From: Shimia sp965227725
GTDB taxonomy: Bacteria > Pseudomonadota > Alphaproteobacteria > Rhodobacterales > Rhodobacteraceae
Assembly (NCBI RefSeq): GCF_965227725.1
Contig: NZ_CBDDGH010000001.1
Location: 434,001-498,000, forward strand
Length of the DNA stretch: 64,000 bases
Direction of reading: 5' to 3'
Below are positions 16,811-25,042 of the stretch, in pieces. The notes below the pieces were generated by a model. The model did no database searches. It was not told the DNA's origin and was given only the letters and a program-made list of their open reading frames with translations. Every line of letters begins with the position of its first letter. Positions within the stretch are counted from its first letter, which is position 1. A program made the position numbers and the translations under genes.

Positions 16811-17782
16811 TTAGGAAGAAGCTTCCGCAGAGATCAGACGCAGACACTCAGGACGCAGAACGCCGTGACCGACAGACATACGTGAGATCACGAGATCACC
16901 CTGACGTTCCATCATCCACTTCTGTTCGGTGGAGACGTCCATCAGCTGCACAGTACCCAGAGCTTGCTTCTGGAAGGCCAGACCCAAGGATTTGGAACCG
17001 TCCACATCGTACTTCGTGTGTTCCGCACCGTTGAACTCACCGGACAGGGTGTCCGTACCGAAGTTCAGCGCGAGGTTGTTAGACATCACGATGGAGAAGT
17101 CGGCTACCTGCATCAGACCACGGCCAGAGGCTTGGTTACCGTTGCCGTTACCGAAGTCACGGTTCAGGAAGCGACCATCCTGTACCATGTCCCAGTAGAC
17201 CTCAGGGGTCACAATGAACACACGGTCATTCTTAGGAATGTTGGTGGAGTCGAAATACTCAGCAGCGTTGTAGATCGCGTCAACAACAGTGTCGGTCGTC
17301 GGGTTTGCACCGATCTTATCGACAGTCGCGCTACCCATACCGGCTACAGCACCAGAAGTACCGTCTTTCGCAGCCTTAGTGGCCGCAGCAAACAGCTGTT
17401 GGTCATACGCTTGAGCAAGCGCTTGGCCCATCTGGAAGGTGTACTCAGAGCGGGTCTCGAAGTGATTTACAGCCTCTTCCCAGTTAGACATGAACACGCT
17501 CGAGATGAGCAGGTCGTCAATCTGCAAGGTGACTTCACCATTTGCGATGTTCTGACCAAGGATCAGGTTGCCTGGGGTGTGGTACTCAGCGGCGGCTTTA
17601 CCGATTGCAGGGAACTGCGCGGTGGTGCCAGAAGTGAGTGTGCGGGTCCGAACTCGGGACTTCATCACGGTTTCTTTGTTGAAGGTCTTGAGGACTTCGC
17701 CAGAGAAAACTTTGAGTGCCAGATTGTCGGAAATATGAGGACCAGCAGGGATACCCGCAGTCACATTAGTAGTTTGTGCCAT
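16811..17782 (-). CDS. major capsid protein (gp10-like, 323 aa)
   Basis: The start MAQTTNVTAGIPAGPHI is chosen over an upstream in-frame start at 17860 because the phage-type N-terminus begins here. Typical capsid features: LALKVFSGEVLKTFNKETVMKSRVRTRTLTSGTTAQFPAIGKA (E-loop side), NWEEAVNHFETRSEYTFQMGQALAQAYDQQL (spine helix), then FIVTPEVYWDMVQDGRFLNRDFGNGN and MMERQGDLVISRMSVGHGVLRPECL. Residues and length fit T7-like HK97-fold capsids. A strong terminator follows directly. Confidence 0.93.
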   Translation of the reverse strand: MAQTTNVTAGIPAGPHISDNLALKVFSGEVLKTFNKETVMKSRVRTRTLTSGTTAQFPAIGKAAAEYHTPGNLILGQNIANGEVTLQIDDLLISSVFMSNWEEAVNHFETRSEYTFQMGQALAQAYDQQLFAAATKAAKDGTSGAVAGMGSATVDKIGANPTTDTVVDAIYNAAEYFDSTNIPKNDRVFIVTPEVYWDMVQDGRFLNRDFGNGNGNQASGRGLMQVADFSIVMSNNLALNFGTDTLSGEFNGAEHTKYDVDGSKSLGLAFQKQALGTVQLMDVSTEQKWMMERQGDLVISRMSVGHGVLRPECLRLISAEASS

Positions 17783-18021
17783 GAAATGATTTCTTTCTAT
17801 GAAAACGAAAAACAGCCGCGAGGGCTGGAAAACGTTCCCGTCGAGAAACCTAGCGTTCACAGAAGGTTATCCCCTCGTGAGGGGGCCAGCGTTAATAGTT
17901 TTGGTTCTGTTGGGGGAACTTGGAGAGCGCCTAAGGAGGCGTCAGCTCATTCAAGTTTTCATAGGAATGGCCGCTACAGATTGAGCGCTGTAGCACCGCT
18001 AGATAAGGATCACCGTCCTTT
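17783..18021 (-). promoter_or_regulatory. 240-bp leader of the capsid gene with three hairpins
   Basis: No coding frame. Three inverted repeats are visible: CCCCTC-GTGAGGGG near 17871-17884, CGCCT-AAGG-AGGCG near 17928-17941, and the perfect 7-bp GCTACAG/CTGTAGC near 17971-17992. Such a structured spacer before the capsid gene is where T7 has its strong promoter phi10 and an RNase III site. The 18-bp element found elsewhere in this phage is not present here. Confidence 0.5.
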
Positions 18022-18264
18022 CTATTTTCGCTTAGGTTGCTTTGATCGGTTAGCAGACCGACTCTTGATCGAGAGGTTTGATGAAGAGTTGTTTCGCGGG
18101 TTGAAGTCCTTATGATCGACTTCTTTTCCAGCAAGTTTTTTCTTGCCGTGTTTCTTGATCATCAGGGATCGAGCTTTGTTTCGCCCTGCCCGTCTTTTGA
18201 TCTGTTCGGGTTTACCGTGATAATCCCGATACTCTTTTTTGTAATCTCGCTTACGTTCAGCCAT
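18022..18264 (-). CDS. small HNH-like basic phage protein (80 aa)
   Basis: Strongly basic. The C-terminal KEVDHKDFNPRNNSSSNLSIKSRSANRS has the DHKDxNPxNNxxxNL layout of the second half of HNH motifs, while the N-terminal cysteines or second His cluster of full HNH nucleases are missing. Such mini proteins are frequent near phage head genes; DNA binding is likely, cleavage uncertain. The start overlaps the stop of the holin-like gene. Confidence 0.6.
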   Translation of the reverse strand: MAERKRDYKKEYRDYHGKPEQIKRRAGRNKARSLMIKKHGKKKLAGKEVDHKDFNPRNNSSSNLSIKSRSANRSKQPKRK

Positions 18265-18668
18265 TATCGGTTAGCCTCAGCGCCTTGCACTTTCTCGTAA
18301 GAACGAGCGGCACCAAGACCCAACATACCCAGCATCACGGGCATGACCTCATAGAGATTCAGGTCAGGAATGGTCGATACGTCGATACCGCCAGCAATAG
18401 CCAAGGCGATCAGAATGTCTCGAAGAACATACGCATAGAAGAAGATGAAACCACATGTCCAACCAATGAAAGGACGCCATCCAGCGACAAACCAGTTGGT
18501 TGATGCAGCTTCGGTTTTGTTGATCTCAAGCTGAGACATCAGAGGCTTTAAGTCAGCCTGAAGTAGCTTGAGTTTTGCAGCTTCGCGCTCATCATCACTC
18601 GTAAAGAGGTCGTCAATTAAGTCGAAGAGCGGCTTTGCAAGAGGAATGAGTGCAGTTTGGACGCCCAC
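18264..18668 (-). CDS. holin, three-transmembrane GTA-holin type (134 aa)
   Basis: An amphipathic N-terminus (LFDLIDDLFTSDDEREAAKLKLLQADLK) is followed by WFVAGWRPFIGWTCGFIFFYAYVLRDILIAL and LNLYEVMPVMLGMLGLGAARSYEKV. The WRPF.GW motif and YEKV end match the alphaproteobacterial 3TM holin family (GTA-type). GTG start with GGAA upstream; it overlaps the endolysin gene by 52 bases in another frame. It makes the membrane lesion that frees the endolysin. Confidence 0.8.
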   Translation of the reverse strand: MGVQTALIPLAKPLFDLIDDLFTSDDEREAAKLKLLQADLKPLMSQLEINKTEAASTNWFVAGWRPFIGWTCGFIFFYAYVLRDILIALAIAGGIDVSTIPDLNLYEVMPVMLGMLGLGAARSYEKVQGAEANR

Positions 18669-19087
18669 TTTTTGGGTTCCTTCCGTTCAACTTTGGGACT
18701 GTCTTTAGGGTACGAAGACCACTTAAGTTCCCAATGAGGACCGTCTTTAAATGACTTCCAGTCGCCTCCCCAAGTGATAGGAACACCTAGGTCATCCGCT
18801 GCCTGTTTAATGACGGTCTCAAGTCGGTAGTAGTGAGGCCAAGCCCAACTAACTTTTCCACCGACCAGTGGAGCAATGTCTACTGCATGTCCTGTGAGAT
18901 GTCGGCTGTTCAGCGTGGTAGAAGCACCAGACGCGAACAACTCTTTCTGTCTCTCAAGGGATCGTACCCCCTCAAGGACCGTGAAGTCCAAGGGAGTACG
19001 CGCAATAGCAAGCTCTAGGACCGCTACGAGATCAGGATGAACACCCTTAAGTCTCGAGCGGCTGCGCCTACCAAGTTTAAAACCCAT
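18617..19087 (-). CDS. endolysin, M15-type L,D/D,D-peptidase (156 aa)
   Basis: The Zn-peptidase signature is visible: SRHLTGHAVDIAPLVGG (SxHxxGxAxD) and DGPHWELKW (xxHWE), with a VRSLERQKELFASGAST segment. This is the fold of VanY and phage L-alanyl-D-glutamate peptidases such as the T5 endolysin. It differs from the T7 amidase (gp3.5) and sits among head genes beside the holin, forming a lysis pair. There is no signal peptide, so release depends on the holin. Confidence 0.88.
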   Translation of the reverse strand: MGFKLGRRSRSRLKGVHPDLVAVLELAIARTPLDFTVLEGVRSLERQKELFASGASTTLNSRHLTGHAVDIAPLVGGKVSWAWPHYYRLETVIKQAADDLGVPITWGGDWKSFKDGPHWELKWSSYPKDSPKVERKEPKKWASKLHSFLLQSRSST

Positions 19088-19893
19088 TAAAACTCAGAAC
19101 GGGCCATCTTATCGTAGACAGACTGCCGGAAGGCAGGATCAGTCTCATAACGCGGATCGTTCATATCCGCCTCGATTTGAGCTTGGGAGCTATAAGAGTC
19201 AGTCGCCGCTGAAGTGTTACCGTCCAGCTGTCGAGCAGGAGGATTACCTTGAGCAAGCTTCATGCGAGCTTGAAGACCCTCAACAGCACTCTTGGCAACC
19301 GTAAGATCACCTGAGTTTACCGCGCTGTCGTAAGCGTTGATACCAGCATCATCTAGGTTGACTTTAGCCCACTCAATGAGAGCATCATAAGCATCACCAC
19401 CACCAACGATGTTCTTTACGTTGTGCTCATAGAGGGTGTTGATTGCCTCTTGGCCTTGGATGTAACCATCGACAGTCGCTCGATCAAATCCAGCAGCTTC
19501 AAGAGTAGCATAACTCTTGTCCGAGAGTGAACCGTTCTCATCGTATTCGTCATAGAACGCATCCAGCTGGAAACCTTTGTCTCCTTCGGCACCGTCAGGG
19601 TCGCCTTCAGTAGAGGTCGGTTCGCTTTGAGAAGCATCGGGTGTTTCATTGGGTGTGCTTTGCTTTTTCTCGAGTTCACCATAGGCTTTCGCCATGTCTT
19701 CAGGGGTTTTGAATTTCTCAGGAAGCCAAGAAGGGCGAGCCTCAGTAGACTCACCCCCCTCAGCATCCGCCCCCGAACTCGATGTATCGCCACCTGGCAT
19801 TAGACCTTCAGCTTGGAGAGCCGCTGCGGACTCTTCCAGAGTTGGGCCGGAGTTTTCGCCAGCAGTGTTGATTGTATGTGATTGTTCAGCCAT
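19087..19893 (-). CDS. scaffold/assembly protein (gp9-like, 268 aa)
   Basis: Acidic and low in hydrophobics, with an N-terminal disordered region (TLEESAAALQAEGLMPGG..SSSGADAEGGES) and the segment PSWLPEKFKTPEDMAKAYGELEKK, the classic pattern of T7-like scaffolds. It lies between portal and capsid as expected for the protein that templates the prohead. Its start overlaps the portal stop. Confidence 0.9.
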   Translation of the reverse strand: MAEQSHTINTAGENSGPTLEESAAALQAEGLMPGGDTSSSGADAEGGESTEARPSWLPEKFKTPEDMAKAYGELEKKQSTPNETPDASQSEPTSTEGDPDGAEGDKGFQLDAFYDEYDENGSLSDKSYATLEAAGFDRATVDGYIQGQEAINTLYEHNVKNIVGGGDAYDALIEWAKVNLDDAGINAYDSAVNSGDLTVAKSAVEGLQARMKLAQGNPPARQLDGNTSAATDSYSSQAQIEADMNDPRYETDPAFRQSVYDKMARSEF

Positions 19894-21502
19894 TGGCTTG
19901 AGTTCCTTGTTCGGTCACGGCTTTGGCGACAGGTCCAGATGCCTGTTTCGCTGCGTCAGCCATGGTTTGTTGAATTAGAGCTTGCTGTTGCTGTTGAGCG
20001 GTAGCTTCACGTTCTTGAGTCTTCTGCTCTTCGGATTTGACAAGACCATCCATGTCGATACCCAGCGCAGTACCCGCGCGTTTCAAGAAGTCTCCGTAAT
20101 TGATCTCAGCCATCCCCACCTCACCGAGAGGTGCGATAAACTCGCCCATGAAAGTCCGAAGTTTCCCGAGATCGTAACCTCGTCCAATCGCCTCAACACC
20201 TGTGGTGATTTGAGGTTCAACTTCGATACCTTGCTTCTTGAGACCTTCCAGATCAGGAATACGTTGTTCCTTGACCAGTTCGTTCATCACGATCTTGACC
20301 AGAGGCAACTGAAGCTCCTGAGCGAACAACGCATACGCGCCACCCAAGGCATCCTCGAGTTCCTTGATCATCTCTCGGATCTCTTCAGCGGTCACACGCT
20401 CGGCGTTGCGCTGAACAGCGGTATTCATGAGGAAGGCGTAGGACAGCCGTTGAAGGATGTCATTCAAGACGCCATTGGCAACTTGCATATCAGCTTGCTT
20501 ATTCAGCTGAAGCATACTGACGTCAGCTTCGTCACCTGTGATAACGTCGAGGTTCTCAGCGTTTGCCACATCGTCTTCTTCGGTGGTCCCTGTGGACCGG
20601 ACCATGATGACGACTTTTGCAGCGGCCGCAGAGGACTCTAGGATCGCCTTGGAGAGACCTTCAGCAGACTGAAGATCACCAATGTACTCTTCGACGTAGG
20701 ACCGTCCGTAATCAGAGTTGTCTTCATGAGCCCATCTCAGGGCAATGAAGGGAGCTTTGGCTTTTGGGTAGGCCCCAGTAGTGTCAGGGATCACGAAGTT
20801 CTTGACGACTTGATATGTCTTGTACTGCCCGTCTGTCAGTTCGTAAACGGTATAGATATCAACCTCTTTTCTTCCATTGTCATTGTCGCTGGAAGGAAGA
20901 TCGTTGTTACCTTTACAGATACGCCGGACATCTTCAGGGAGGTCCTCGTATCGAGCGCTTTCCTTATAGATCACCTCGAGGACTTCACCGACATTGTTGC
21001 GGCGTACCACATAGTTCTCAAGACCGATGATGCGTACACCACCATTCTTGGGGAAGACGACGAGAGTATTACCACCAATGATCAGTTCTTTAAGAGCAGT
21101 GATCAAAGGTGCTCGGAGAGCCATTGTCTCAACACGAGTTTGAACAGCACGTTCAATTTCGTTGAATTTCTCTTCTACACGAGCTCGGGCTGTCTCATCA
21201 GACAACTCAGCAATCGTGGCGTCATCCGCAGACAACTTGAAGAAGCTTGTATTTGGGGGAAGTAGCGACAACAGAAGTTTGTTCGCTAGGTTGTTTACTC
21301 CACGCGCCCCAATTGATTGATAGGGTCGGTAGAACTTAGTTTCGGGTGTGTGTCCATCAGGCGGAAAAATCGCGGGGATGGTAAGCTTCGAGCAATCTCG
21401 GGCTCGGTCAAGGTACGTCCAGCGCACTGAAGACAAGCGCTCGTACCTCGAGGGTACATCAGATTTTTTAAGCGCTTGCAGGTCTTCACCTGCGTCTTTC
21501 AA
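19886..21502 (-). CDS. portal (head-tail connector) protein, gp8-like (538 aa)
   Basis: Typical podoviral portal: SRYERLSSVRWTYLDRARDCSKLTIPAIFPPDGH, YQSIGARGVNNLANKLLLSLLPPNTSFFKL near the start, PLITALKELIIGGNTLVVFPKNG, ILQRLSYAFLMNTAVQRNAERVTAEEIREMIKELEDALGG. The C-terminus is Gln/Ala-rich (REATAQQQQQALIQQTMADAAKQ). The length matches T7 gp8 (536 aa). TTG start with GGAAAG upstream. Confidence 0.93.
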   Translation of the reverse strand: MKDAGEDLQALKKSDVPSRYERLSSVRWTYLDRARDCSKLTIPAIFPPDGHTPETKFYRPYQSIGARGVNNLANKLLLSLLPPNTSFFKLSADDATIAELSDETARARVEEKFNEIERAVQTRVETMALRAPLITALKELIIGGNTLVVFPKNGGVRIIGLENYVVRRNNVGEVLEVIYKESARYEDLPEDVRRICKGNNDLPSSDNDNGRKEVDIYTVYELTDGQYKTYQVVKNFVIPDTTGAYPKAKAPFIALRWAHEDNSDYGRSYVEEYIGDLQSAEGLSKAILESSAAAAKVVIMVRSTGTTEEDDVANAENLDVITGDEADVSMLQLNKQADMQVANGVLNDILQRLSYAFLMNTAVQRNAERVTAEEIREMIKELEDALGGAYALFAQELQLPLVKIVMNELVKEQRIPDLEGLKKQGIEVEPQITTGVEAIGRGYDLGKLRTFMGEFIAPLGEVGMAEINYGDFLKRAGTALGIDMDGLVKSEEQKTQEREATAQQQQQALIQQTMADAAKQASGPVAKAVTEQGTQANG

Positions 21503-21505
21503 GTA

Positions 21506-21727
21506 TTACTTTCCGATACCCAAATTGGATTTGACCCCACCAACGCCACCAATGCTGGCATTGTCACCGACACCAAGACCACGTTTGGCGCGGTATCGTT
21601 TGGTTCCAGATCGTTTAGCGTTTGATTTTTCTGTCGCCTTGGCTGCACCCGAAGGAGCAACTTGAGTCAACACCGGAGGTGCTGGGGGTGCTGGCTTAGG
21701 AGTCTCAACTTTAGGTGCATTGCACAT
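21506..21727 (-). CDS. small Pro/Ala-rich tail-assembly-like protein (73 aa)
   Basis: It starts MCNAPKVETPKPAPPAPPVL and ends with a basic/Gly segment (RSGTKRYRAKRGLGVGDNASIGGVGGVKSNLGIGK). The Met-Cys start, Pro-rich region and a LGIG end resemble T7 gp7.3-type virion proteins encoded just before the portal. Function by position only. Confidence 0.65.
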   Translation of the reverse strand: MCNAPKVETPKPAPPAPPVLTQVAPSGAAKATEKSNAKRSGTKRYRAKRGLGVGDNASIGGVGGVKSNLGIGK

Positions 21728-21921
21728 TAAAGGACATTTCCTTTGTTATTCTGTCTATTGTGTAATCGTTCAAGATGATTGATTACGTGTTGTTTCCCCT
21801 GGTATTCTTTAAGTTCATCTTGAGTGGAAACTCTCAAAAAATAATCCATTGAAAATTTGTCTTTGAGATACTCAAGTAGTTCTTTAGTTACTTGGGGTTC
21901 TTTGGTTTTAGAGTTTGTCAT
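21727..21921 (-). CDS. small phage protein before the portal gene (64 aa)
   Basis: 64 residues, helical and charged (KELLEYLKDKFSMDYFLRVSTQDELKEYQGKQHVINHLERL). First gene of the morphogenesis block, only a few bases downstream of the 18-bp candidate promoter element and preceded by an AGGAG ribosome site that lies inside that element's edge. Comparable T7-like genomes carry a gp7-type small protein of similar layout here; function unknown. Confidence 0.7.
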   Translation of the reverse strand: MTNSKTKEPQVTKELLEYLKDKFSMDYFLRVSTQDELKEYQGKQHVINHLERLHNRQNNKGNVL

Positions 21922-21927
21922 TTTACT

Positions 21928-21964
21928 CCTAAGTAGGATTTTTCAAATGAGGGTCCGAAGACCC
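21928..21964 (-). promoter_or_regulatory. 18-bp phage element, copy 2, with GGGTC-TTCG-GACCC hairpin
   Basis: CCTAAGTAGGATTTTTCA (plus strand, 21928-21945) is identical to the copies at 2696 and 36647. Upstream in the direction of transcription stands a tetraloop hairpin (21951-21964) that overlaps the region just after the ribonucleotide reductase stop. It lies between the nucleotide-metabolism block and the morphogenesis block, where a late-class promoter with a small terminator would be useful. Confidence 0.55.
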
Positions 21965-21970
21965 CCACTT

Positions 21971-23662
21971 TTAGATGCCGCAAGACCCACCAGATCCGCT
22001 GATTTCGCAGATGTCGTGTGTCTCAACGAAGACCTCACCTACATGTTTAATAGCTTCCGAATACGGGACCGAAGTGAGGGGCTGGCCTCCACGAGCACCG
22101 TCAGGGTAGCAAGTGAAACCACGCAAGCGGTGAGCATACTTTGCAAGAGTTGAGGCGAACTCAGGTACAGTAGACTCGTTGTTAAACTCAGAGCCCCAAG
22201 CAGGTAGATTGATGGTCGAACTGATAGCCATGTCCACGTAGTCTTGGACGTCTGCTTGGAATTTGATCCGTCGCTCAAAGTCCGTCGCGAGGTCAAGCGA
22301 GCTCTCGATACTGTCGGGATCGACACCATGGAACTCAATGAGGTCTTGAGCGGCGCTGTCGATGACGTACTCGTAGACCCAAGTCTCTCCGCCTTTGAGG
22401 TATCGTCGCTTGTACGCAACTGCGAATAGAGGCTCAATTCCTGTCGTAGTTCCTGCAAGGATGCCGATGCTTCCTGTCGGAGCAATCGCTCGCTTTTTAA
22501 CTGGGGTGGATATGGATAGCTCGGTAGCCGTGGCGGCAGACACATCGTCAGAGGTTCCTTTGTAGACCTCAAGCCACTCATGCAGCTCTGGGGTCACTTC
22601 GTACTTGTAACCACGCTGAATGAGCCACTCATGTACGCCCATAAGACCAAGCCCAAGGCGGCGGTTCTTCTCACGTGTTTCGTACACTTTGTCATAGGGG
22701 AGTTGGGCCTTGAGTGTACCGTAGATGAGGAACTTGGTTCCTAGCTCGACTACACGCTCAAAAGTTGCCAGATCAGGGATACGACCAAGGTTAAGAGACC
22801 CAAGGTTGCAGACGTCAGAGTCATCAGCAGAAGTGACTTCAGTACAGGCGTTTCGTCCTGTTTCATCTTCGTTTTCGTAGAAGTTGAATGAGAAGCCAGG
22901 TTCCGCGGTCTTGAGTGCTTGTTCGGTATTCTTGAGGAAGACATCGCCAACTTCTCCTGTTTCCTTGAAGGTCTCCAACCATTCTGTGTCGTAGTTGACA
23001 GAGATGTTGGTCATGTCGAGAGGAGCAGGATAGTTGAAGTCCTGTTGCTTAAGGTCCCAGATGGTCAACCCTGTGCTACCCACAGTCATGTTGTGCCAAT
23101 CTTTACAGACCAAGAAGGCGTAGATGTCACCATGCTTCCAGTTGAGACTTGCGTAGATCGCAGAGCGACGGGAGCCGCCTTGCATGACGTTCCGGCCAAT
23201 CTCATTGACCATCTTCATCTTCGGGATAGGACCGGACGCTCGACCGCCTGTACGCTCAATGAGAGCCCCAGCAGGACGGTACACCGAGTAATCGTTACCG
23301 ATACCCCCACCAGTCATCAGAGCGCTCTCAGCCTTCCATGAGAGGTTCGCCCAGTCTTCTCGGGTGTCCTCTTCAGACTTCAGGATGTAGCAGTTGTTGA
23401 AGAACTTGTTGGGACGTCCTGCGTAGTAGAGGTATCGACCGCCTGGAATGAAGTACATTTTCTGGATGTACTCAGTGAGCTCTGCGGCCTCATCCAAGTC
23501 CATCGGTTCGTAGTCCTCAGGAGGCTTCCGACACACATCAGCTACCAGAGTTATCGCGAGTTCGTCCCACGTTTCAGCACCTTCGTGCTTATATTTTTGA
23601 TTGAAAATATTTTCTGCGAATGAGGATCGGAATTGAGGATTAATGTTTGACTTAAACGCCAT
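21971..23662 (-). CDS. ribonucleotide reductase, adenosylcobalamin-dependent type (563 aa)
   Basis: It reduces ribonucleotides to deoxyribonucleotides for phage DNA synthesis. Visible are the first redox Cys region (FNNCYIL), TGGGIGNDYSVYRP, QGGSRRSAIYASLNW, the active-site NACTEV (N-x-C-x-E), VCNLGSLNLGRI with the partner Cys, and a C-terminal SGSGGSCGI tail that could take electrons from glutaredoxin. There is no ATP cone, and no small subunit gene is nearby, which favours class II. The adjacent glutaredoxin is the likely electron donor. The ribosome site is weak. Confidence 0.88.
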   Translation of the reverse strand: MAFKSNINPQFRSSFAENIFNQKYKHEGAETWDELAITLVADVCRKPPEDYEPMDLDEAAELTEYIQKMYFIPGGRYLYYAGRPNKFFNNCYILKSEEDTREDWANLSWKAESALMTGGGIGNDYSVYRPAGALIERTGGRASGPIPKMKMVNEIGRNVMQGGSRRSAIYASLNWKHGDIYAFLVCKDWHNMTVGSTGLTIWDLKQQDFNYPAPLDMTNISVNYDTEWLETFKETGEVGDVFLKNTEQALKTAEPGFSFNFYENEDETGRNACTEVTSADDSDVCNLGSLNLGRIPDLATFERVVELGTKFLIYGTLKAQLPYDKVYETREKNRRLGLGLMGVHEWLIQRGYKYEVTPELHEWLEVYKGTSDDVSAATATELSISTPVKKRAIAPTGSIGILAGTTTGIEPLFAVAYKRRYLKGGETWVYEYVIDSAAQDLIEFHGVDPDSIESSLDLATDFERRIKFQADVQDYVDMAISSTINLPAWGSEFNNESTVPEFASTLAKYAHRLRGFTCYPDGARGGQPLTSVPYSEAIKHVGEVFVETHDICEISGSGGSCGI

Positions 23663-23665
23663 ATA

Positions 23666-23911
23666 TTATTGGTTGTCTTTCAGGTATTTTTCGAGATCTT
23701 CGAAGCCTCCAATGTGCTCGAGATCCAAGCCTTGAGTACGCTCAAGGAAAACTTGGGGAACAGTCCGGTAACCCATTCGAATGAGATCTTCACGAGCTCC
23801 TGAGTTTGCGCGGACGTTCAAATAAGAAAACCGCAGACCCTTGTCGTTCAAGAGGTCCACGGCTTTGTCACACCAAGGGCATTGATGATGCCCGTAAATT
23901 TTAAATTTCAT
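23666..23911 (-). CDS. glutaredoxin (81 aa)
   Basis: Thioredoxin-fold redox protein with the CPWC active site (HHQCPWCDKAVDLLNDKGL), the cis-Pro segment RTVPQVFLE, and a C-terminal GGFEDLEKYL. It directly precedes the ribonucleotide reductase gene in transcription, with a three-base gap, and is its probable reductant. The start overlaps the upstream stop (ATGA). Confidence 0.9.
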   Translation of the reverse strand: MKFKIYGHHQCPWCDKAVDLLNDKGLRFSYLNVRANSGAREDLIRMGYRTVPQVFLERTQGLDLEHIGGFEDLEKYLKDNQ

Positions 23912-24060
23912 CTAAGTAAGCAGACGTACTTTCCGTGCTTAACCTCTTTTTCGAAGCGCTTACCTGCGACTTCGCAAGACTCCATAGAGTTCATTGGGAC
24001 TTGCTCCATGGTGACACCACCACCGAACCCAATAGCGAGGATTAAGATCACTTTAGTCAT
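23908..24060 (-). CDS. small phage protein with hydrophobic N-terminus (50 aa)
   Basis: MTKVILILAIGFGGGVTMEQ is hydrophobic enough for a signal peptide or membrane anchor. Two cysteines follow (MESCEVAGKRFEKEV..YVCLLR), which could pair after export. It overlaps the glutaredoxin start. Too short to assign to a family. Confidence 0.6.
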   Translation of the reverse strand: MTKVILILAIGFGGGVTMEQVPMNSMESCEVAGKRFEKEVKHGKYVCLLR

Positions 24061-24071
24061 TCAGACACCTT

Positions 24072-24242
24072 CTAATTGATTAGACGTGCCGAATATCCTG
24101 TTTTGGTCTGGCGTACAAACCAGAGTTGATTGTTGTCGAACTCATAGTAACACACAGAATACTTGTCTCGGATAAGTGCTTTGATTGCGTTCATTCCGAG
24201 GATCATATCTGAAGGGTCGTCACATTGGACGATGTATCTCAT
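24072..24242 (-). CDS. small phage protein (56 aa)
   Basis: The frame MRYIVQCDDPSDMILGMNAIKALIRDKY...NQLWFVRQTKTGYSARLIN has a compact alpha/beta look (beta strand, helix, two strands ending in LWFVRQTKTGYSARL). The ATG overlaps the end of the upstream DUF1737-like gene. Unknown function, well packed between neighbours. Confidence 0.6.
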   Translation of the reverse strand: MRYIVQCDDPSDMILGMNAIKALIRDKYSVCYYEFDNNQLWFVRQTKTGYSARLIN

Positions 24243-24391
24243 CGGTCTTCCTTGATGATCGCCTGTAACAGGTAGTCACCTGAGAGGGAGATACAGACAC
24301 CACCTTGAGGTTTCCAACCTCTTTCCAGCCAGAACTTCACATCTTGTTCCAGTTTGGTGGATGACGTTCCTGAGCAGATGCCGTACTTCAT
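24239..24391 (-). CDS. small DUF1737-like protein (50 aa)
   Basis: Residues KFWLERGWKPQGGVCISLSGDYLLQAIIKE match the DUF1737 pattern (helix, GWxPxGG, strand, YxQAxxK), a small domain common in phages and bacteria, without known function. The start overlaps the upstream stop (ATGA), and its own stop overlaps the next start. Confidence 0.7.
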   Translation of the reverse strand: MKYGICSGTSSTKLEQDVKFWLERGWKPQGGVCISLSGDYLLQAIIKEDR

Positions 24392-24603
24392 TTGATACTC
24401 TCAGGGTCATACTTGACCAGTTTGGAGGGAGAGACCGCAGTCCCTTTGACCCCCCGCTCAGCGGCCCCCTCGTAGCCCACACGGACCATCTTAGGGGTGA
24501 ACCCTAGTACCACCTGTTTACTCAGGTAGCCTCCGTTTCGAGTACCACCTTGGTAAACCACATGATCACCTACAGAGAGTGTGTTTCCGATGTAATCTTT
24601 CAC
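24388..24603 (-). CDS. small beta-rich phage protein (71 aa)
   Basis: MKDYIGNTLSVGDHVVYQGGTRNGGYLSKQVVLGFTPKMVRV...SPSKLVKYDPESIK: an SH3-like small beta barrel pattern (GDxVVY, then strands ending in a V.P..L.K). Such proteins are frequent in T7-like phages; role unknown. It overlaps both neighbours by four bases. Confidence 0.65.
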   Translation of the reverse strand: MKDYIGNTLSVGDHVVYQGGTRNGGYLSKQVVLGFTPKMVRVGYEGAAERGVKGTAVSPSKLVKYDPESIK

Positions 24604-24881
24604 TTTGATCTGTCCTTGTAAAACTTCTGATAGAGCTTCTCTAATCCCGCACGATCAGGATGCTTGTGTATCCACATCCCTGTGTCTGGGTGAAAATGCT
24701 CTCTGAAAAAATTGTCCAACTTTGGGTTGGTCGTTGAGATGCTCAGGTCAATCTCGCGTGACAGAGCGTCATACTCAGCGTCACTTAAGAAGGACCTTGA
24801 GTGCATCTCATAAGAGTGCGCAGCCACACTTAGGCGAATGCGGTTGCGCGTCTCGATTTCAACAGGGGAACCCCAAGTCAC
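24600..24881 (-). CDS. phage protein with HPDTGMWIHKHP motif (93 aa)
   Basis: GTG start at 24879-24881 that overlaps the TAG of the upstream gene by one base. Helical N-terminus (EIETRNRIRLSVAAHSYEMHSRSFLSDAEYDALSREID), which resembles the nick-sealing-ligase-like 'SDAEYD' segment seen in several small phage proteins, then FREHFHPDTGMWIHKHPDRAGLEKLYQKFY. Function unknown. Confidence 0.65.
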   Translation of the reverse strand: MTWGSPVEIETRNRIRLSVAAHSYEMHSRSFLSDAEYDALSREIDLSISTTNPKLDNFFREHFHPDTGMWIHKHPDRAGLEKLYQKFYKDRSK

Positions 24882-25042
24882 TAAGGGTTTTCAGGACGCA
24901 TCTCCAATACGGCGTCATACAGGTCGCCTTTGGAAATCATCTTCTTCTCTTGAGTGTTAATCCAAGAAAGTACCTTGTCGAAGGCGTTCCACTGACCTGA
25001 AACAAATGGGGAGTAACCACTCTCTAGGTCAGGTACTTTCAC
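24881..25042 (-). CDS. small phage protein (53 aa)
   Basis: GTG start at 25040-25042 inside the ThyX stop (GTGA overlap). The product, VKVPDLESGYSPFVSGQWNAF then DKVLSWINTQEKKMISKGDLYDAVLEMRPENP, is helical and acidic. It fills the gap between ThyX and the next gene exactly, with overlaps at both ends, which argues that it is real. No family recognised. Confidence 0.6.
   Translation of the reverse strand: MKVPDLESGYSPFVSGQWNAFDKVLSWINTQEKKMISKGDLYDAVLEMRPENP

Noticed and set aside
16964..18115. 383-residue plus-strand ORF over the capsid gene
   Set aside because: Reverse-frame shadow of the capsid gene and its hairpin leader; no recognisable domain.
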